The notes beneath the pieces were generated by a model. The model worked only from the letters and a program-made list of their open reading frames with translations. It had not been told where the DNA came from and did no database searches. Positions 44,558 through 55,586 of a stretch of 64,000 nt of DNA are shown piece by piece. Position 1 is the stretch's first letter, and every line of letters begins with the position of its first letter. Location of the stretch: positions 36,746,297 to 36,810,296 of the forward strand of contig OY294068.1 in the NCBI GenBank assembly GCA_958510875.1. The letters run 5' to 3'. Source of the stretch: Endomychus coccineus. Lineage: Eukaryota > Arthropoda > Insecta > Coleoptera > Endomychidae. The position numbers were made by a program, and so were the translations under genes.

Positions 44558-45680
44558 ATGGCAGTTTACGAAAATTATGAGAAATATGATATGATGGTAT
44601 GTTTTATACTGAGTAATGAAAATTCTGAAGAAGCTTCGGAATTATATTTCCAAAGGTGAGTAAGCTATTATGGCTATGAAAATCTCTATTATCATTTTAA
44701 TTTTTGCTTGTTAGATATCCAGAAAGAAGGCAACCGTTTTTTGGGAGATTTGCCCGTTTATAAGCAAATTTAGTTGAGCACGGATCATTTGTTCACCCGC
44801 GCCCTAAAACAACAAAGAGAACAGGGAAAGAAAAGAGATAGATACTTTAGGATATATAGAAGCAACATCTTCGTCCTCATGTAGAAAAATTTAGAAGGAA
44901 ATTGGTGTGCCAAAAACTAACGCTCAGAGGATCTTGAAGAAATATAAGTATCATCCATACAAATTTAATATACTACAACATTTGCATCCTGGCGATGCTG
45001 CGCGCCGGGCACTGTTTTGCCAGTGGTATTTGCAACAAATCGATGCTAACGATTTATTTGGCAGACTTGTTTTTTGGTCAGACGAATGCTTTATTTCAAG
45101 TGCTGGCATTTTCAATCGTCACAATACCAGGAACTGGCGTAGTGAAAATCTGCATTTAATGTTTGAAAGGGCACAACAAGGACGCTTTGGAGTTGAGGTC
45201 TCATGTTTTATTTTGGGTAGACATATAGTTTATAGGATTTTTGAAGGAGGTCTTACAGCACGTAGATACCTAGAAATTCTTGAGGAAGTTATTCCAGAAC
45301 TGCTCGAAAACATTCCATTAGCCCAGTATAATGCTGTTTACCTACAGCAAGATGGTGCCCCAAGTCATAACTCTAGGCTCTTAAGGGCCTTTCTAAATAA
45401 TAACTTTCCTCAAAGATGGATAGGTACCAACGGACCTGTTAGATGGCCTCCACGATCACCAGATCTCTCAATTTTAGATTTTTTTTTATGGGGTTATATA
45501 CAAAATGAAGTATATAAAACTCGATATGACGGCATTGCAAAACTTCGAGAGGCAATTCATTTAGCTTTTCGAAATCTGCGAATGAGAACAATGGTTCTTT
45601 TGAACGCTATTCAAAGAATCTCAAAGATGTGCCAATTTTGCATTAGAGAAAATGGTGGTCAATTTGAACATCACATTTAA
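44558..45680 (+). pseudogene. DD41D mariner-related transposase with an intron, inactivated
   Basis: Exon 1 is 44558-44655 (MAVYENYEKYDMMVCFILSN ... LYFQ plus two bases of an Arg codon). The intron is 44656-44714 (59 bp): donor GTGAGTAAG, acceptor TTGCTTGTTAG. Exon 2 opens YPERRQPFFGRFARL, then a TAA at 44761-44763, a frameshift near 44838, and a TAG at 44892-44894. From 44907 the frame is open to 45680. In that 257-residue part the catalytic residues are D59 (VFWSDECF), D149 (YLQQDGAPSHN) and D191 (RSPDLSILDFFLWG). Spacing D149-D191 is 41 residues. The first residues match the intronless transposase at 19808 almost exactly (YENYEKYDM). Two stops and one frameshift make it non-functional although the catalytic core is intact. 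Confidence 0.88.
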
Positions 45681-45860
45681 TTTTTTTTAATAATGTTATT
45701 TTTTTGTGTTTTTGTTATATTGTCACTTTACGCCACAAAACTGTTGTTACAAACTTACTGTTAGAAAAAGATCTATGGGAATTTTTTTTAATAGATACCT
45801 ATATACAAGGTATCCAATTATTTGTTAGTAATATGTAAGTTGCACTTGTTTATTATTGTT

Positions 45861-46338
45861 ATCCATAGCCTACTATTAAAATGTGTATTTAATTTTCTGA
45901 AAATTGTCAATTATTTGCGTGTTTCTGAAAAAAAGTTTATACTATCATATAGTTTTGAAAAGGTAAAAAAAAGACAAATTTTATAGTCTATAAATATACA
46001 GGGTGTTCCATTTAAAAAAACATAAGTTTACTTTATAACTCAAAAACAGTAAATATGTAACAAAAGTTATCTACACCACTGCATTCTACGGAAAAAATCT
46101 ATTAGAATGTTATTTTACCTTTTCGATAAGTTGAAGGATAACGGAGATACGAGGGGGGTCACAAAATGCAACATTTTCAGAAATGCCCTTTATCTTAAAA
46201 ACTAAAAGGGCTATGAAAATCCTGTTGACGGCATCTTGAGTTTTATGAAAAAGTAGCACAGTGTCGCGAAAACCGCAACTCTCTATCTTTAAAAATAAAG
46301 GAGATACCCCGCAAAAGTACCCAAAATGGGACAGCCTG
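45861..46338 (-). repeat. Right TIR
   Basis: Reverse complement of the left TIR; outer unit 45999-46338. Confidence 0.88.
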
Positions 46339-46340
46339 TA

Positions 46341-46961
46341 CATGAGATTTCAAAAAACATTGATAAGTGTATAGTATGTTAGGGCTCTTATGGAATGTAT
46401 GAGTTTGAATGTTTTGCTGCAATCTTGACGCTCAGATAGAATGTTCTGCTAATGTGTTGAGAGAAAGATATTTCCTGGCAACCAAATTTTTACCATTATA
46501 TACAAACTAATGAGAATTATATCAGCCCAGCCATCATTACTATACAGTTTCAATAGATTCAGCTATTCACGAGTATGATATAATTCCCTTCCCAAGGAGA
46601 GAATATATTATTTCATGCCGAAATGACGGAAAAATAAAAGCGGAATGTATGGAAGTTGCCAATTCCCTAATATTCTGTTATGAAACGTTCATACAAGAAA
46701 AAGTTGTGTTCTATTTATAACGTTGGTTGCTTTGAAAACTCTGAGAATATATCCTTCCGTGTTTCATTTTCTCTAACTTCGACATCTATATTGCGCAAAG
46801 TTTTTTAATATTCTGATTTACTGTGATACATGCCTGTAAAATGAGTTATCAGAACGTTCCTTCCACATAAATCAAAGAAAGAAAATTAATTTCGATATTT
46901 ACAACTTGCCCACGTTAATGTTATCACGTTACCTTAGAAACAACTTATATTTTTTGTTCAC
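46341..46961. other. Unassigned spacer
   Basis: AT-rich, no supported features. Confidence 0.45.
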
Positions 46962-47156
46962 AAGATTGTTGGGTATTGGACATAAAAAAACAATGTTCTA
47001 TGTCTTTGCTACCCTTTCGCGACTTCATTGTTTGCTTGTTCAGATCTAAAATAATTGATGAAAATCATATATCAACATTCCAAGAAAACATTTACAATCC
47101 ATTTCAACAATAAATAAGGAAAATTCACCTCAGGCGTGATTATCCGTACATAGTAC

Positions 47157-47755
47157 TTGGTTCGTTTTGATCTGCACAGTGGTGATGTGGTAATGAGGTT
47201 CACAGTGGTGATTGCACTACCACGGAATTCAGAAAATCTTCCTGTTTCCAAAATAATTCCAGAGATCGAATACTGTATTCAATCTCGACCCAACGAGATA
47301 GAAAGAAATGCTCTCAGATTACAAAGTACGAACAGAATCACTAATTATTTATATAGGCTGAAAAACTATGTACATAAGGGGCTAAGAAATTTTTTGAGAT
47401 GAGTTTCAGAAACTAAGAAATTTTTGAGAGAACACGAAGATTTGTTATTACTGAATTTTGATAAATGCAACGTAACAGTATTGATGAGAAAGTAAGATTA
47501 TAATACTTGCTCTTAGAGAACAAAAGGGTAGAAAATATCCACAAAGATCTCTAAAAAGATCCTACGATTATATTTCAAAATAAAAACAATAAATTGGTTG
47601 AAAATCTTGATGAAGGATACATATGAAATAGAGTTTCCAAGTCATTAAGATGCTATAATTCGTGTCCTCCCAAAGTTTATGCTTCACCAAAAACTCTTAA
47701 AGAAGGGATAGCTCTGGGACCAGTGGTATCATGTATACTTACACAACTTAGCTCC
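47157..47755 (+). pseudogene. Penelope-like N-terminal and RT-finger region
   Basis: RFTVVIALPRNSENLPVSKI then IPEIEYCIQSRPNEIERNAL matches the segment before the RT in Penelope-like elements. Frameshifted continuation gives NFDKCNVTVLMRK (usual D-K-G-N-x-x-V-x-M-x-R) and PPKVYASPKTLKEGIALGPV followed by VSCI (usual L-P-K-x-H-K-x-x-x-P-L-R-P-I-V-S). It stops at about 47750 and is followed by an inverted 3' end. Stops and frameshifts are present. Confidence 0.65.
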
Positions 47756-47784
47756 GTTCTGACACTTGACCCTGCCGTTGTGTG

Positions 47785-48575
47785 ATCATGTGCTAAGTGG
47801 AATTTCCGAGGATGGGTTTCCAAATGTTGGGAAGATAATATCCTGAGTTACGGTATGGGATATTTGGATGTATTTCTATAACTTCAGGAATTTTTGTTAG
47901 AAATTTGGGGCTCGGGCTAGGATTTAAGTATTTTCGAAAAGGATTTAATGATTTGTGAAACTTGTGTTCTGAAAGTGCAGATCTACTGGTGTCACGGAGC
48001 CTTGTACAGCACATATTCTTCACTCGAGTAGCTACTGTACGACCTGTTTCACCAATGTAGACTTCACCGCAAGAACAGGGAATGCTATGAACACCGTCTA
48101 ACAGGAAGGGAGGGAAGAGATCTTTGATAGGTTTGTAAAACTAACATAGTTTTGGATGTGAGGGAAAACGAGTAGAAATATTATGCTTCTTAAGTATTTT
48201 GAAAATTCGATCTTCTATATTTTCGATATATGTAATATATATGGCAGTGGATGAAGGGGTTGTGAGGCTTGCGGCTCAACTTGATTTGAAATAAAATGCC
48301 AACATGGCTTTTTGAATGTTATAATGGGAGAAATTATTTGATAATAAGACAAGTGAAAGGTGTTTCAATTCTGATTTTAAGGATTATGGTTGGGATGAGT
48401 GGACAGCTCTGTGAACCAAGGGCTTTACGAACGATAGCTTTTTCGCAGGGTGGTGGTGGAGAACGCCATTGAAGTACCTATCGGTTCGAGTGAGTTTTAG
48501 CTACACAAAGTGTTCCAGAGTACCGTCAGTCTGTCGACTAACTAATACATCCCAACATTTGGAAACCTATCTTCT
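47785..48575 (-). pseudogene. Penelope-like RT C-terminus and GIY-YIG endonuclease
   Basis: Read on the minus strand from 48575: TDGTLEHFV and RTDRYFNGVLHHHPAKK are the post-catalytic RT blocks. FPSHPKLC is followed by the nuclease HSIPCSCGEVYIGETGRTVA and TRVKNM (GIY-YIG: C-S-C-G-E-V-Y-I-G-E-T-G-R-T). The final ORF (48023-47793) ends SGYYLPNIWKPILGNST, matching the inverted copy at 42380-42545. Some stops interrupt the RT part; the nuclease part is well preserved. 48576-48665 carries terminal sequence shared with 42315-42400. Confidence 0.78.
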
Positions 48576-48863
48576 GAAATTACACTTCGCACATCACAAC
48601 GGCAGGGTCAGATGCCAGAACAGAGTGTAGCGTAAATTTTTTTCCCACAATAAACATCGCTACAGAAACCACTTGAAAACTGTTGAAAATATATATACAT
48701 TTACATATAAATAAAGTTTCTTTAATTATCATTAACTTAACTTAAAGTATATTTTTAACATATAACTGATTGCGAATTCTTTATATCTGTTTCATTATTA
48801 TTTGAATTTTATTCTAGTGATATAATATAACTGTGAAATTTATTTTTGAAGATTTTTATTGGC

Positions 48864-49270
48864 TTAGAATTTGTTATATAATGTTGAGGCTAAGAATGCA
48901 AGAGATCTTCGTCCGATGGTCTTATGTGCAAATGAAGGTAAGTAAAAGTACATTCTATTCCTTGTATTATCTTCATGCATGTTCCAATTCAAGAATTCCT
49001 TCATCAGGTGCTCTCTTTGTAGAATTTTATAATAGAAAACTAACAATTTTAAAATTTTATATAGATTATTACTACGACACTGGAACGATTCCTTCATTAT
49101 AATTAGAATGATTCTTTTTTGCACAATTTCCTAGGAATGGATAAGTGTCTTATTTGCCCCTCCCCATGATAGCAGCCCATATCGTATGTGAGTTTCCACT
49201 AGTGAATAATATAATGTTTTCAACTGTTTTAGATCTGATATCTTTTGGGTGCTTGTATTTCATCAAAAGG
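48864..49270 (-). pseudogene. Non-LTR RT C-terminal fragment
   Basis: Minus-strand pieces: a degraded S-H-x-x-Y-G-x-x-x-W-G-G-A block near 49150-49200, then VQKRIILIIMKESFQCRSNN-like sequence, LYKILKLLVFYYKIL, and ending RNRMYFYLPSFAHKTIGRRS with STLYNKF. This is the typical arrangement after the RT palm (Q-K-R-A-x-R-I-I ... T-R-x-x-x ... Y-N-x-L-P). No RT core remains. Confidence 0.65.
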
Positions 49271-49470
49271 GACCACCAAGTACTATGTACGGTTAATCAC
49301 ACCTGAGGTGAGTTCTCCTCATCTATTGTTGAAATAGATTGTGAATGTTTTCTTGGTATGTTGAGACATTATTTTCATTGATCATTTTAGGTCTGAAGAA
49401 GCGAACAAGAAAGTCGCAAATTGTGAGAAAACACGGAGATCATTGTTTTTTTATGTCCAATACTCAAGAA

Positions 49471-50437
49471 TTTAGTGAAGTAATTCATTTCTGGATGCTA
49501 TCAAAATAATTAACTTATTTCTATTTGAGACTTTTTCAGTATTATTTTTTACAGAAAATAGAAATGAATAGAAATTAATTGTACACAAACAAACTAGTTG
49601 AGCCCAATAATATATTATTAGGCCTTGTACCTTTCTAGTCAAAATTGCTATCAGATCGCTGGTATATGTAGGATCCGGAAATTGGCCTCGTTTGATGATG
49701 GCCTTCAATTTCCGTCATTTTCAATTAATCCGATAGCTGAGCCGGTATTTGATACAGGAGTGATTGAATTATTTATAAGAAGCAATTTCACTTCGAAATA
49801 GCTTCAGATAATATTCAGATTTGTAGAATACGGTCCTATTTTCACGTATTTGATGAAAATGGCGGAAAGTGGTTTGCCAAAAGTCGGTTGAACTAGGAAA
49901 AAATTGAATACATAGATCTGTATAAAAGGACTCGACCAATATATAAAAGAAAGATATTTATAAGAAAACATATTATTTTCTAGGAGATATATGACAGAAA
50001 AAAGTTGGTATGTCTTCTTTTGCATGAAAACAATGAATATTGGATAGAATCATCACTGTAACTACGGCACTGGATAAATTTGTGAATTATGTCAAGAGTC
50101 AAATAAAAAATATCCATTTGAGAGTACTTGAACCAAATCTGGTCGAAATCGCTGCAGCGGTCAAAGGGTGGAAAACCATATTTTATGTAAAATTTTGAAG
50201 GACTGTATATTCCTAAGGATGTGTTTCTGAAGAAAATTAACTGGACCTATTCTTCGATTTACTATCGACTGCTGAAGCTTGGCAGATTGCGGCATACCAT
50301 ATATAGCAAACTGAAGGATGATCACGTAATCAGTTAGCTCATGAATATATTCTGGAAAATATAATAGCAATGATAGCGAATACACCAATATCACCTCAAT
50401 TAATGTCTAAAATACTCTACAAACAGAATGTGTTAAT
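49471..50437. other. Unassigned spacer
   Basis: AT-rich, no supported features. Confidence 0.45.
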
Positions 50438-50457
50438 GTTAGATCAAGTTGCTTAGA

Positions 50458-52548
50458 GGGCTTGGAGCTTATCACCATCCCAGTGCTCCAGATATTCCGA
50501 TTTTGTATAGCCCCTGACTTTATAACAAGGCTTTGGAGGTCGGTTAAAGTCGATTTCATTCCTAGGCCGAAAAGAATTGACTACACTCAAGCCAAATCTT
50601 GCCACCCTATCAGCCTCATAATCTTTCCCTTGAGAGAAGCTGATCGATAGGTATATCAAAGACGGCGCATTAAAGAATTTTCCGCTTCACCTTCGACAGA
50701 ACGCCTATCAGGCGGGCAAATCAACCGAGACGGCCCTTCATCACCTGGTGACCCAGATCGAAGGAGCTATTATTCTCGAACAGTGCGCCGTAGGCGTTTT
50801 TCTATATATTGAGGGGCGTTCGACAATACCTCCTTCGAGTCATGCTGCGAAGGGAACATGAATTCGATCACACCTTGGTCTGGTGGTCAAGACCATGTTC
50901 TCGCAGAAACTGATAACGGCGCACCAGAATGGCAGCGTAGCATGTACACACATCACCTGAGGGTACCCTCGAGGAGCAGTACTGTATCCGCTCTTGTGGT
51001 GCCTGGTGGTGGACAGTTTGTTGCTGGATGAGGCTGAATTTTACGTTCAAGCCTACGCAGACGACTTGACAGCTCTGGAACACACACGGCTACCTTGTGC
51101 GAACTCTAGAACACTGCACTTGCCATCGTGGCTCGTTGGTGCCAGGTCGAGGGTCTTTCACGAGGTAACAAGAACCAGGACCCCCACAAGATATTCGTCT
51201 GTTTGGAAGGTCCCTGCACATAAAAGGCTCAGTGAAGTACCTTGGAGTAATCTTCGATGCTAAGCTGAGCTGGAAAATGCACCTGGAAACCGGGGTGAAA
51301 AAGGCCGTTCTATCTTCAAGAGCACGCAGGAGAGTCATGAACACATGGAGTCTACGTCAACAGGTTCTGCATTGGATCTACACGGTCATGATCCGCCCAA
51401 TTATAACTTACGCAGCCGTCATGTGGTGGCCGGCGGCAGAAACTGTTCTGTCTTGTCTGACGCTGGACAACGACTTGCCGGCGTGGAAATAACGGGGGCT
51501 ATGGAGGTTCTGGTGGGTTTCGTTGCTCTACAACTCCATATCAGAACATTGGCCGCGGGTATGGCGTATCGGCTGGCTGGTCTGGGTCAGTGGGTCGGTG
51601 CCTCGTAGACATGGCAAAATCTGAGATTGGGCAGCCGAGAGCTGTCTTGACGATCCTCTGACTTACGCAGGATGCGATAGCGCGTGCTGTCAGGTTTAGA
51701 ACACCAAACGTCCTCGTAACATAGAGGACATACAGGGGGAACAGGGACTTTGAGCCGCTTCTGCCAAGGAACTCGTGTGGTTCACGGACGGGTCGAAGAC
51801 TCATGAGTCTAGCGGAGCTGGAGTCTACTCGTGAACACCCAGAAGGGCAAATTCAGTTCATCTGAAAAACCTTATATTAAACTACAGAGGTGGGCGAATT
51901 TACATCTTCACTCACAGACGAGCGGCACTCGATGCACTTCGCGCCCGCAAAGTGACTTCTAGGCTTGTCTTGGAGTGCAGGGAAAGTCTGATTGAATCAT
52001 CCAGAAGGAACAAACTTCAGCTAGTGTGAGTATCTGTCCATTCTGGTGTGAAGGAGAACGGAATGGCCTATGATTCGGCCAAACAGGGTCCCTCTCGGCC
52101 ATGATTCCACTATCGGCGTAGTTCTCCCGTCATGAGGTAGGTGAAACTCCACATCAGAAAGTTCACTCCAAAACTCTAAAACCCTACACTCTATGAGCAG
52201 TGTAGACCTGAAACTGGTGACAAGACTCCTCACAGGATACTGTCTTCTGGGTAAACATCTACAAATAATGGGCATTGTTGAAGATATAGCTTGTAGCAGC
52301 TGTGGAGAGACGGATGAAACTGCTTCTTACATCCTGGCAGAATGTCCAACACTGGCTTCTCCTAGGCTACAACACCTCGGCAGCAAACATATGCTGCTTG
52401 AAGCCATAAGAGATATCAGTCCATGCAAAATCTTAGCCTTCGGCACTGCCGTAGGCCTGCTGGGCTGATTTTTGTGTCGAGGGGCGCACAATTGACCAAG
52501 CGGTCTAGGTGCTCCGGACTTGTTCGTTTCCGTTTTGATTGAATAATT
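50458..52548 (+). mobile_element. RNase H-bearing non-LTR retrotransposon with target-site duplication
   Basis: Flanked by a 20-bp direct repeat, 18 of 20 identical (50438-50457 and 52549-52568; core GATCAAGTTGCTT). The coding strand, broken by many frameshifts, reads WRSVKVDFIPRPKRIDYTQA then KSCHPISL (RT fingers), QNAYQAGKSTETALHHLVTQ (Q-x-A-Y-x-x-G-x-S-T-E-T-A-L), YADDLTAL near 51052-51075 (catalytic box), MKYLGVIFDAKLSWKMHLET, and an RNase H tail (LVLECRESL near 51968). The zinc-knuckle region is ILAECPTLASPRLQHLGSKH. It ends in a GATT-rich tail. 5'-truncated: no endonuclease part. More GC-rich than its surroundings, in keeping with a transposed origin. Confidence 0.85.
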
Positions 52549-52568
52549 GTTGGATCAAGTTGCTTGGA

Positions 52569-53582
52569 AAAGTTTTGCTATTCGATGTTCATATTCATCA
52601 TTATTTATATGGGTATCGCAACAAATCTAATCTCTGCAGTTTTGTGTCAAGATTATCACGTATCAAGAAGCGGAAGAACCAGAATCGAATAGTGGATGAA
52701 TGCCGTAATAAGAGATCAACGAACATCATTTTATCTCGGTTAACGTGTAAGATTTGAAAAAAATCCACTCCTTTAGATGTTATTATCTAATTTTACAAGT
52801 TGGAATTGATGTTTCAAAGAGTTGTTAGGTACATTTGTTCAGGAAACTATGCTTCTCTGTTAAATAATAATGTATATGTGTCAGCCCAATCTGCTATATA
52901 TATCCATCCGAAGGGAGTGAGTGTGGATTAAATCCTGTAAATGACCGGGCATGGTCCCATGAGGCGCATTGAATGACGGTCGCTATGTTCATTCCTCTTT
53001 ACTTGGAAAACTGTGTAGACTAGAATTATACGTCGCTCGCAGCATATAATCAATGCCTCAATTATTACAGAACCACCGGATTGTTTTTCACGAATTGCTG
53101 ATTTGCACGTGTTTTGATTAGATTTCTAACGCGAAGTTGAGTATGGTATCGATCTTTATTGTCAGTTGCTATCGTGGCAATATTCCAAGCTATCTGTTTC
53201 GGTAATTTCTACACATCAATATGATGTTTGGAATTTTGAACGTTTAATTCGTCTTATTCTGCGCAAAGATCATCACCAAAAGAATTGTCGGACCTAATTG
53301 TCATTCATTCTCAATAATTTCGCTACTTTAATCTGCAGCTTCTAGGAATTATTTCAACGGAAATTATTACAAATTCAAGTACGAAAGCGCTTAAATGTCG
53401 AATGAAACGAGTTTTTCATACTTGTTTCTATTCTTCCTAGTTTGCTGGACGAATAGTTCTCCCGGGTTGAGGGAAATAGTTCAAGCTTCTATGGGAGATT
53501 AGGTATCATTAAAATTCCTCACTCCAAACGTTTTTCAATTAGCATAGTGGTTGCGGAGCAATAATGTTTCTAACGACTGTTA
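52569..53582. other. Unassigned spacer
   Basis: AT-rich, no supported features. Confidence 0.45.
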
Positions 53583-53590
53583 GTCAATAC

Positions 53591-54153
53591 CACGGTCGTA
53601 CATACAGGTCTGGCGACTTGTATGTTTGACATGAGTCTCTTACGCGTCGCCAAACTCGTAGTCTCTCGCTCAGCCACTAGCTAGCGCTTGGATCGGTGAA
53701 ACGATTTCTTTCCGGAATCGCAAGCAGTGTTACTAAGTATTCTGATTTGAGAGAGGAATAGAACTGTTACTCTTGTCAAAATGTATTACCCATCTTAAAA
53801 ATAACTTACCCTTTTTCGTTATACATGACGCACACAAAAGACCTCGTTAAAACGATTTCTATCCGGAATCGCAAGCATCCACTTTTAACGCATTTCCGCA
53901 TCTTTCGGCACTTTAAAAACAGAAGTTTGTTGCTTTACACTTTTGCACCCCGTTTTGCATTTTGGCACAATGCACGGTTTCGTAATTTGTTTCTAAAAAC
54001 GCAGGTATTCCTTGTGTTTACAAGTCAACTGACAGTTGTCAGAGAATATTCCTACGTGATGACTTTTGGTACTACGCGAATGTCGACTCTTATCGGACTC
54101 ACTTTTCACATAGGAAACAGCCCCGAATTTCCAGACCTGTATGTACGACCGTG
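53591..54153. mobile_element. MITE, 563 bp, perfect 23-bp TIR and 8-bp duplication
   Basis: Starts CACGGTCGTACATACAGGTC and ends in the exact reverse complement. Flanked by GTCAATAC at 53583-53590 and 54154-54161. An 8-bp duplication points to the hAT or P superfamily; the ends do not match the usual hAT C-A-G start. Inside, a string with ACGATTTCT, then CCGGAATCGCAAGCA, occurs twice in direct orientation (about 53699-53726 and 53849-53876). A 133-codon ORF in it has no recognised domain. Confidence 0.88.
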
Positions 54154-54289
54154 GTCAATACCAACTTCAAAAACTGAAATGCACAATTCGTGTATCATTA
54201 CAGAAGAGATAATTGTCGTGTTATAGAAAAGAATGATCGAATGTGTGATTTTTTTCTGTACTTATACTACACGAGAGGAAATTCTATAA

Positions 54290-55180
54290 TGTTTGAAGAA
54301 CAACATGTGAGCCAGCAGTGAAACGTTGGGAGCGAATATAGGCATTCGAATTTTTCTTGAAGGTTTGGAGGTGATTGGCTCAAGGGAAGACCTCACTATG
54401 GACAAAGTTGCTCTACTTCGCCGTTCAATAGAAAAATGATGTCTGATAGGAAGACGTTTGGCTGGTAACTAGATTGAGCTCATCTAGTACGCCTATCTGG
54501 ATTTTCTCTGAAATAACAGACGCTATTCCTGATGAACACTGACTATGGAAATATTTATAGAAAAGGAAGATATTGCCCACCTTTCTACGATGTTCTAGAA
54601 GGTTCAGTGGATTCGATATCATCAATTAGAGGAATATCTTTTTTCTGGATAGAAAGAGCATCCGCGTATGTTTGGAGGCCGAATTCCAAACATGCGAACA
54701 AGTTTGCGGGACAAGTCGAATCTGTGCCTTGTTGATCATGAGGAGTAGAAAACCAAGCTCTTGTGAAGCGGTATTCACAGTGAATGTCACATGATCATGA
54801 ATGCGGAAGACTTTATAGCAATAGTTCTACTCGACATCATCAGATCAGATATTGTAGGATCAGCCGTTCTGGATAAGATGCAATCTTGAATTCAAAATCT
54901 TTGCCAGATCTACGTTAATTGCGTCAATTTGTCTCTGTCTCGCTCATCTGGCTTCTAGAGTTTCTAGATAAGAAAGCGGTATGTAGTGTACCAACATATG
55001 CAAAGTTGTGGCAGGCACATGGTCACTTCTAACAGATCGTTGATATGGAGCAGAAACAAAGTTGGTACCAAGACTGCCACCTGTGGAATACCAGCGTTGA
55101 TAGATACTCCGTTAACTACCACATGGAGTGATCTGCCTGACAGAAAACTCGATAGTTGATTACAAAGTTGAGGCGGCATG
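54290..55180 (-). pseudogene. Jockey-like RT, family 1, decayed
   Basis: Minus-strand ORF 55179-54964 reads LSSFLSGRSLHVVVNGVSIN then AGIPQVAVLVPTLFLLHIND, the RT palm block. ORF 54625-54425 carries NLLEHRRKVGNIFLFYKYFH with CSSGIASVIS. The tail near 54350-54295 reads YIRSQRFTAGSHVVLQT-like sequence, the family's C-terminal ending. The FADD box lies in a disrupted part. Same family and same relative truncation as the copy at 1-704. Confidence 0.75.
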
Positions 55181-55586
55181 AAAGTTTAAGTGCCGTTATT
55201 TTTGAGGCCGGGACATCATTGCATGTGTAAACCAACTTAATTTCCATACATTTAATCTTCAATTGGGTCGGATGGGCTATAGTTGGGGAAAACTAAAGTA
55301 ATTGATTGCACATACAATAAGCTGAAGCTAATTCATCACCTTGGGGTGGGTACTCTTGTACTCCGCCTGGTGACTACCAAGTGTCAAATTTTTATTGCCG
55401 TGAATAACCGGCAGGGGTACAAGGTCACCCCCGATTTCTTCCGGGCTCTTGCTATTGGTCGTGTCTTGCCTAGCGTGTCGTAAAAAATATATTGTATATA
55501 GTATTGACAGACAGCAGTGTAAATTGTATCAGAATTGCCAAGGGTTCCTTTCCGAAACCGGAATTTCGCAATAAAAAAAGTTATTG

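Larger units (their letters stand above)
43967..46338. mobile_element. Mariner-related element, 2372 bp, TIRs of about 477 bp
   Basis: Begins CAGGGTGTCCCATTTTGGGT and ends CCCAAAATGGGACAGCCTG, with TA at 43965-43966 and 46339-46340. TIRs are 43967-44442 and 45861-46338, highly similar. Each has an inner opposite-facing end (GGAACACCCTG-TA at 44298-44309, and TA-CAGGGTGTTCC at 45997-46009), so each arm contains a bounded unit of 341 or 340 bp. Same architecture as 18124-20427. Confidence 0.92.
46962..49470. mobile_element. Composite Penelope block with inverted flanks of about 205 bp
   Basis: 46962-47165 and 49255-49470 are inverted copies: GTATTGGACATAAAAAAACA / ACTCAAGAAT side, CTCAGGCGTGATTA..CGTACATAGTACTTGGT / ACCAAGTACTATGTACGG. 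Between them lie a plus-strand Penelope N-terminal region, a minus-strand Penelope RT/endonuclease region, and a minus-strand non-LTR RT C-terminus. Confidence 0.6.
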
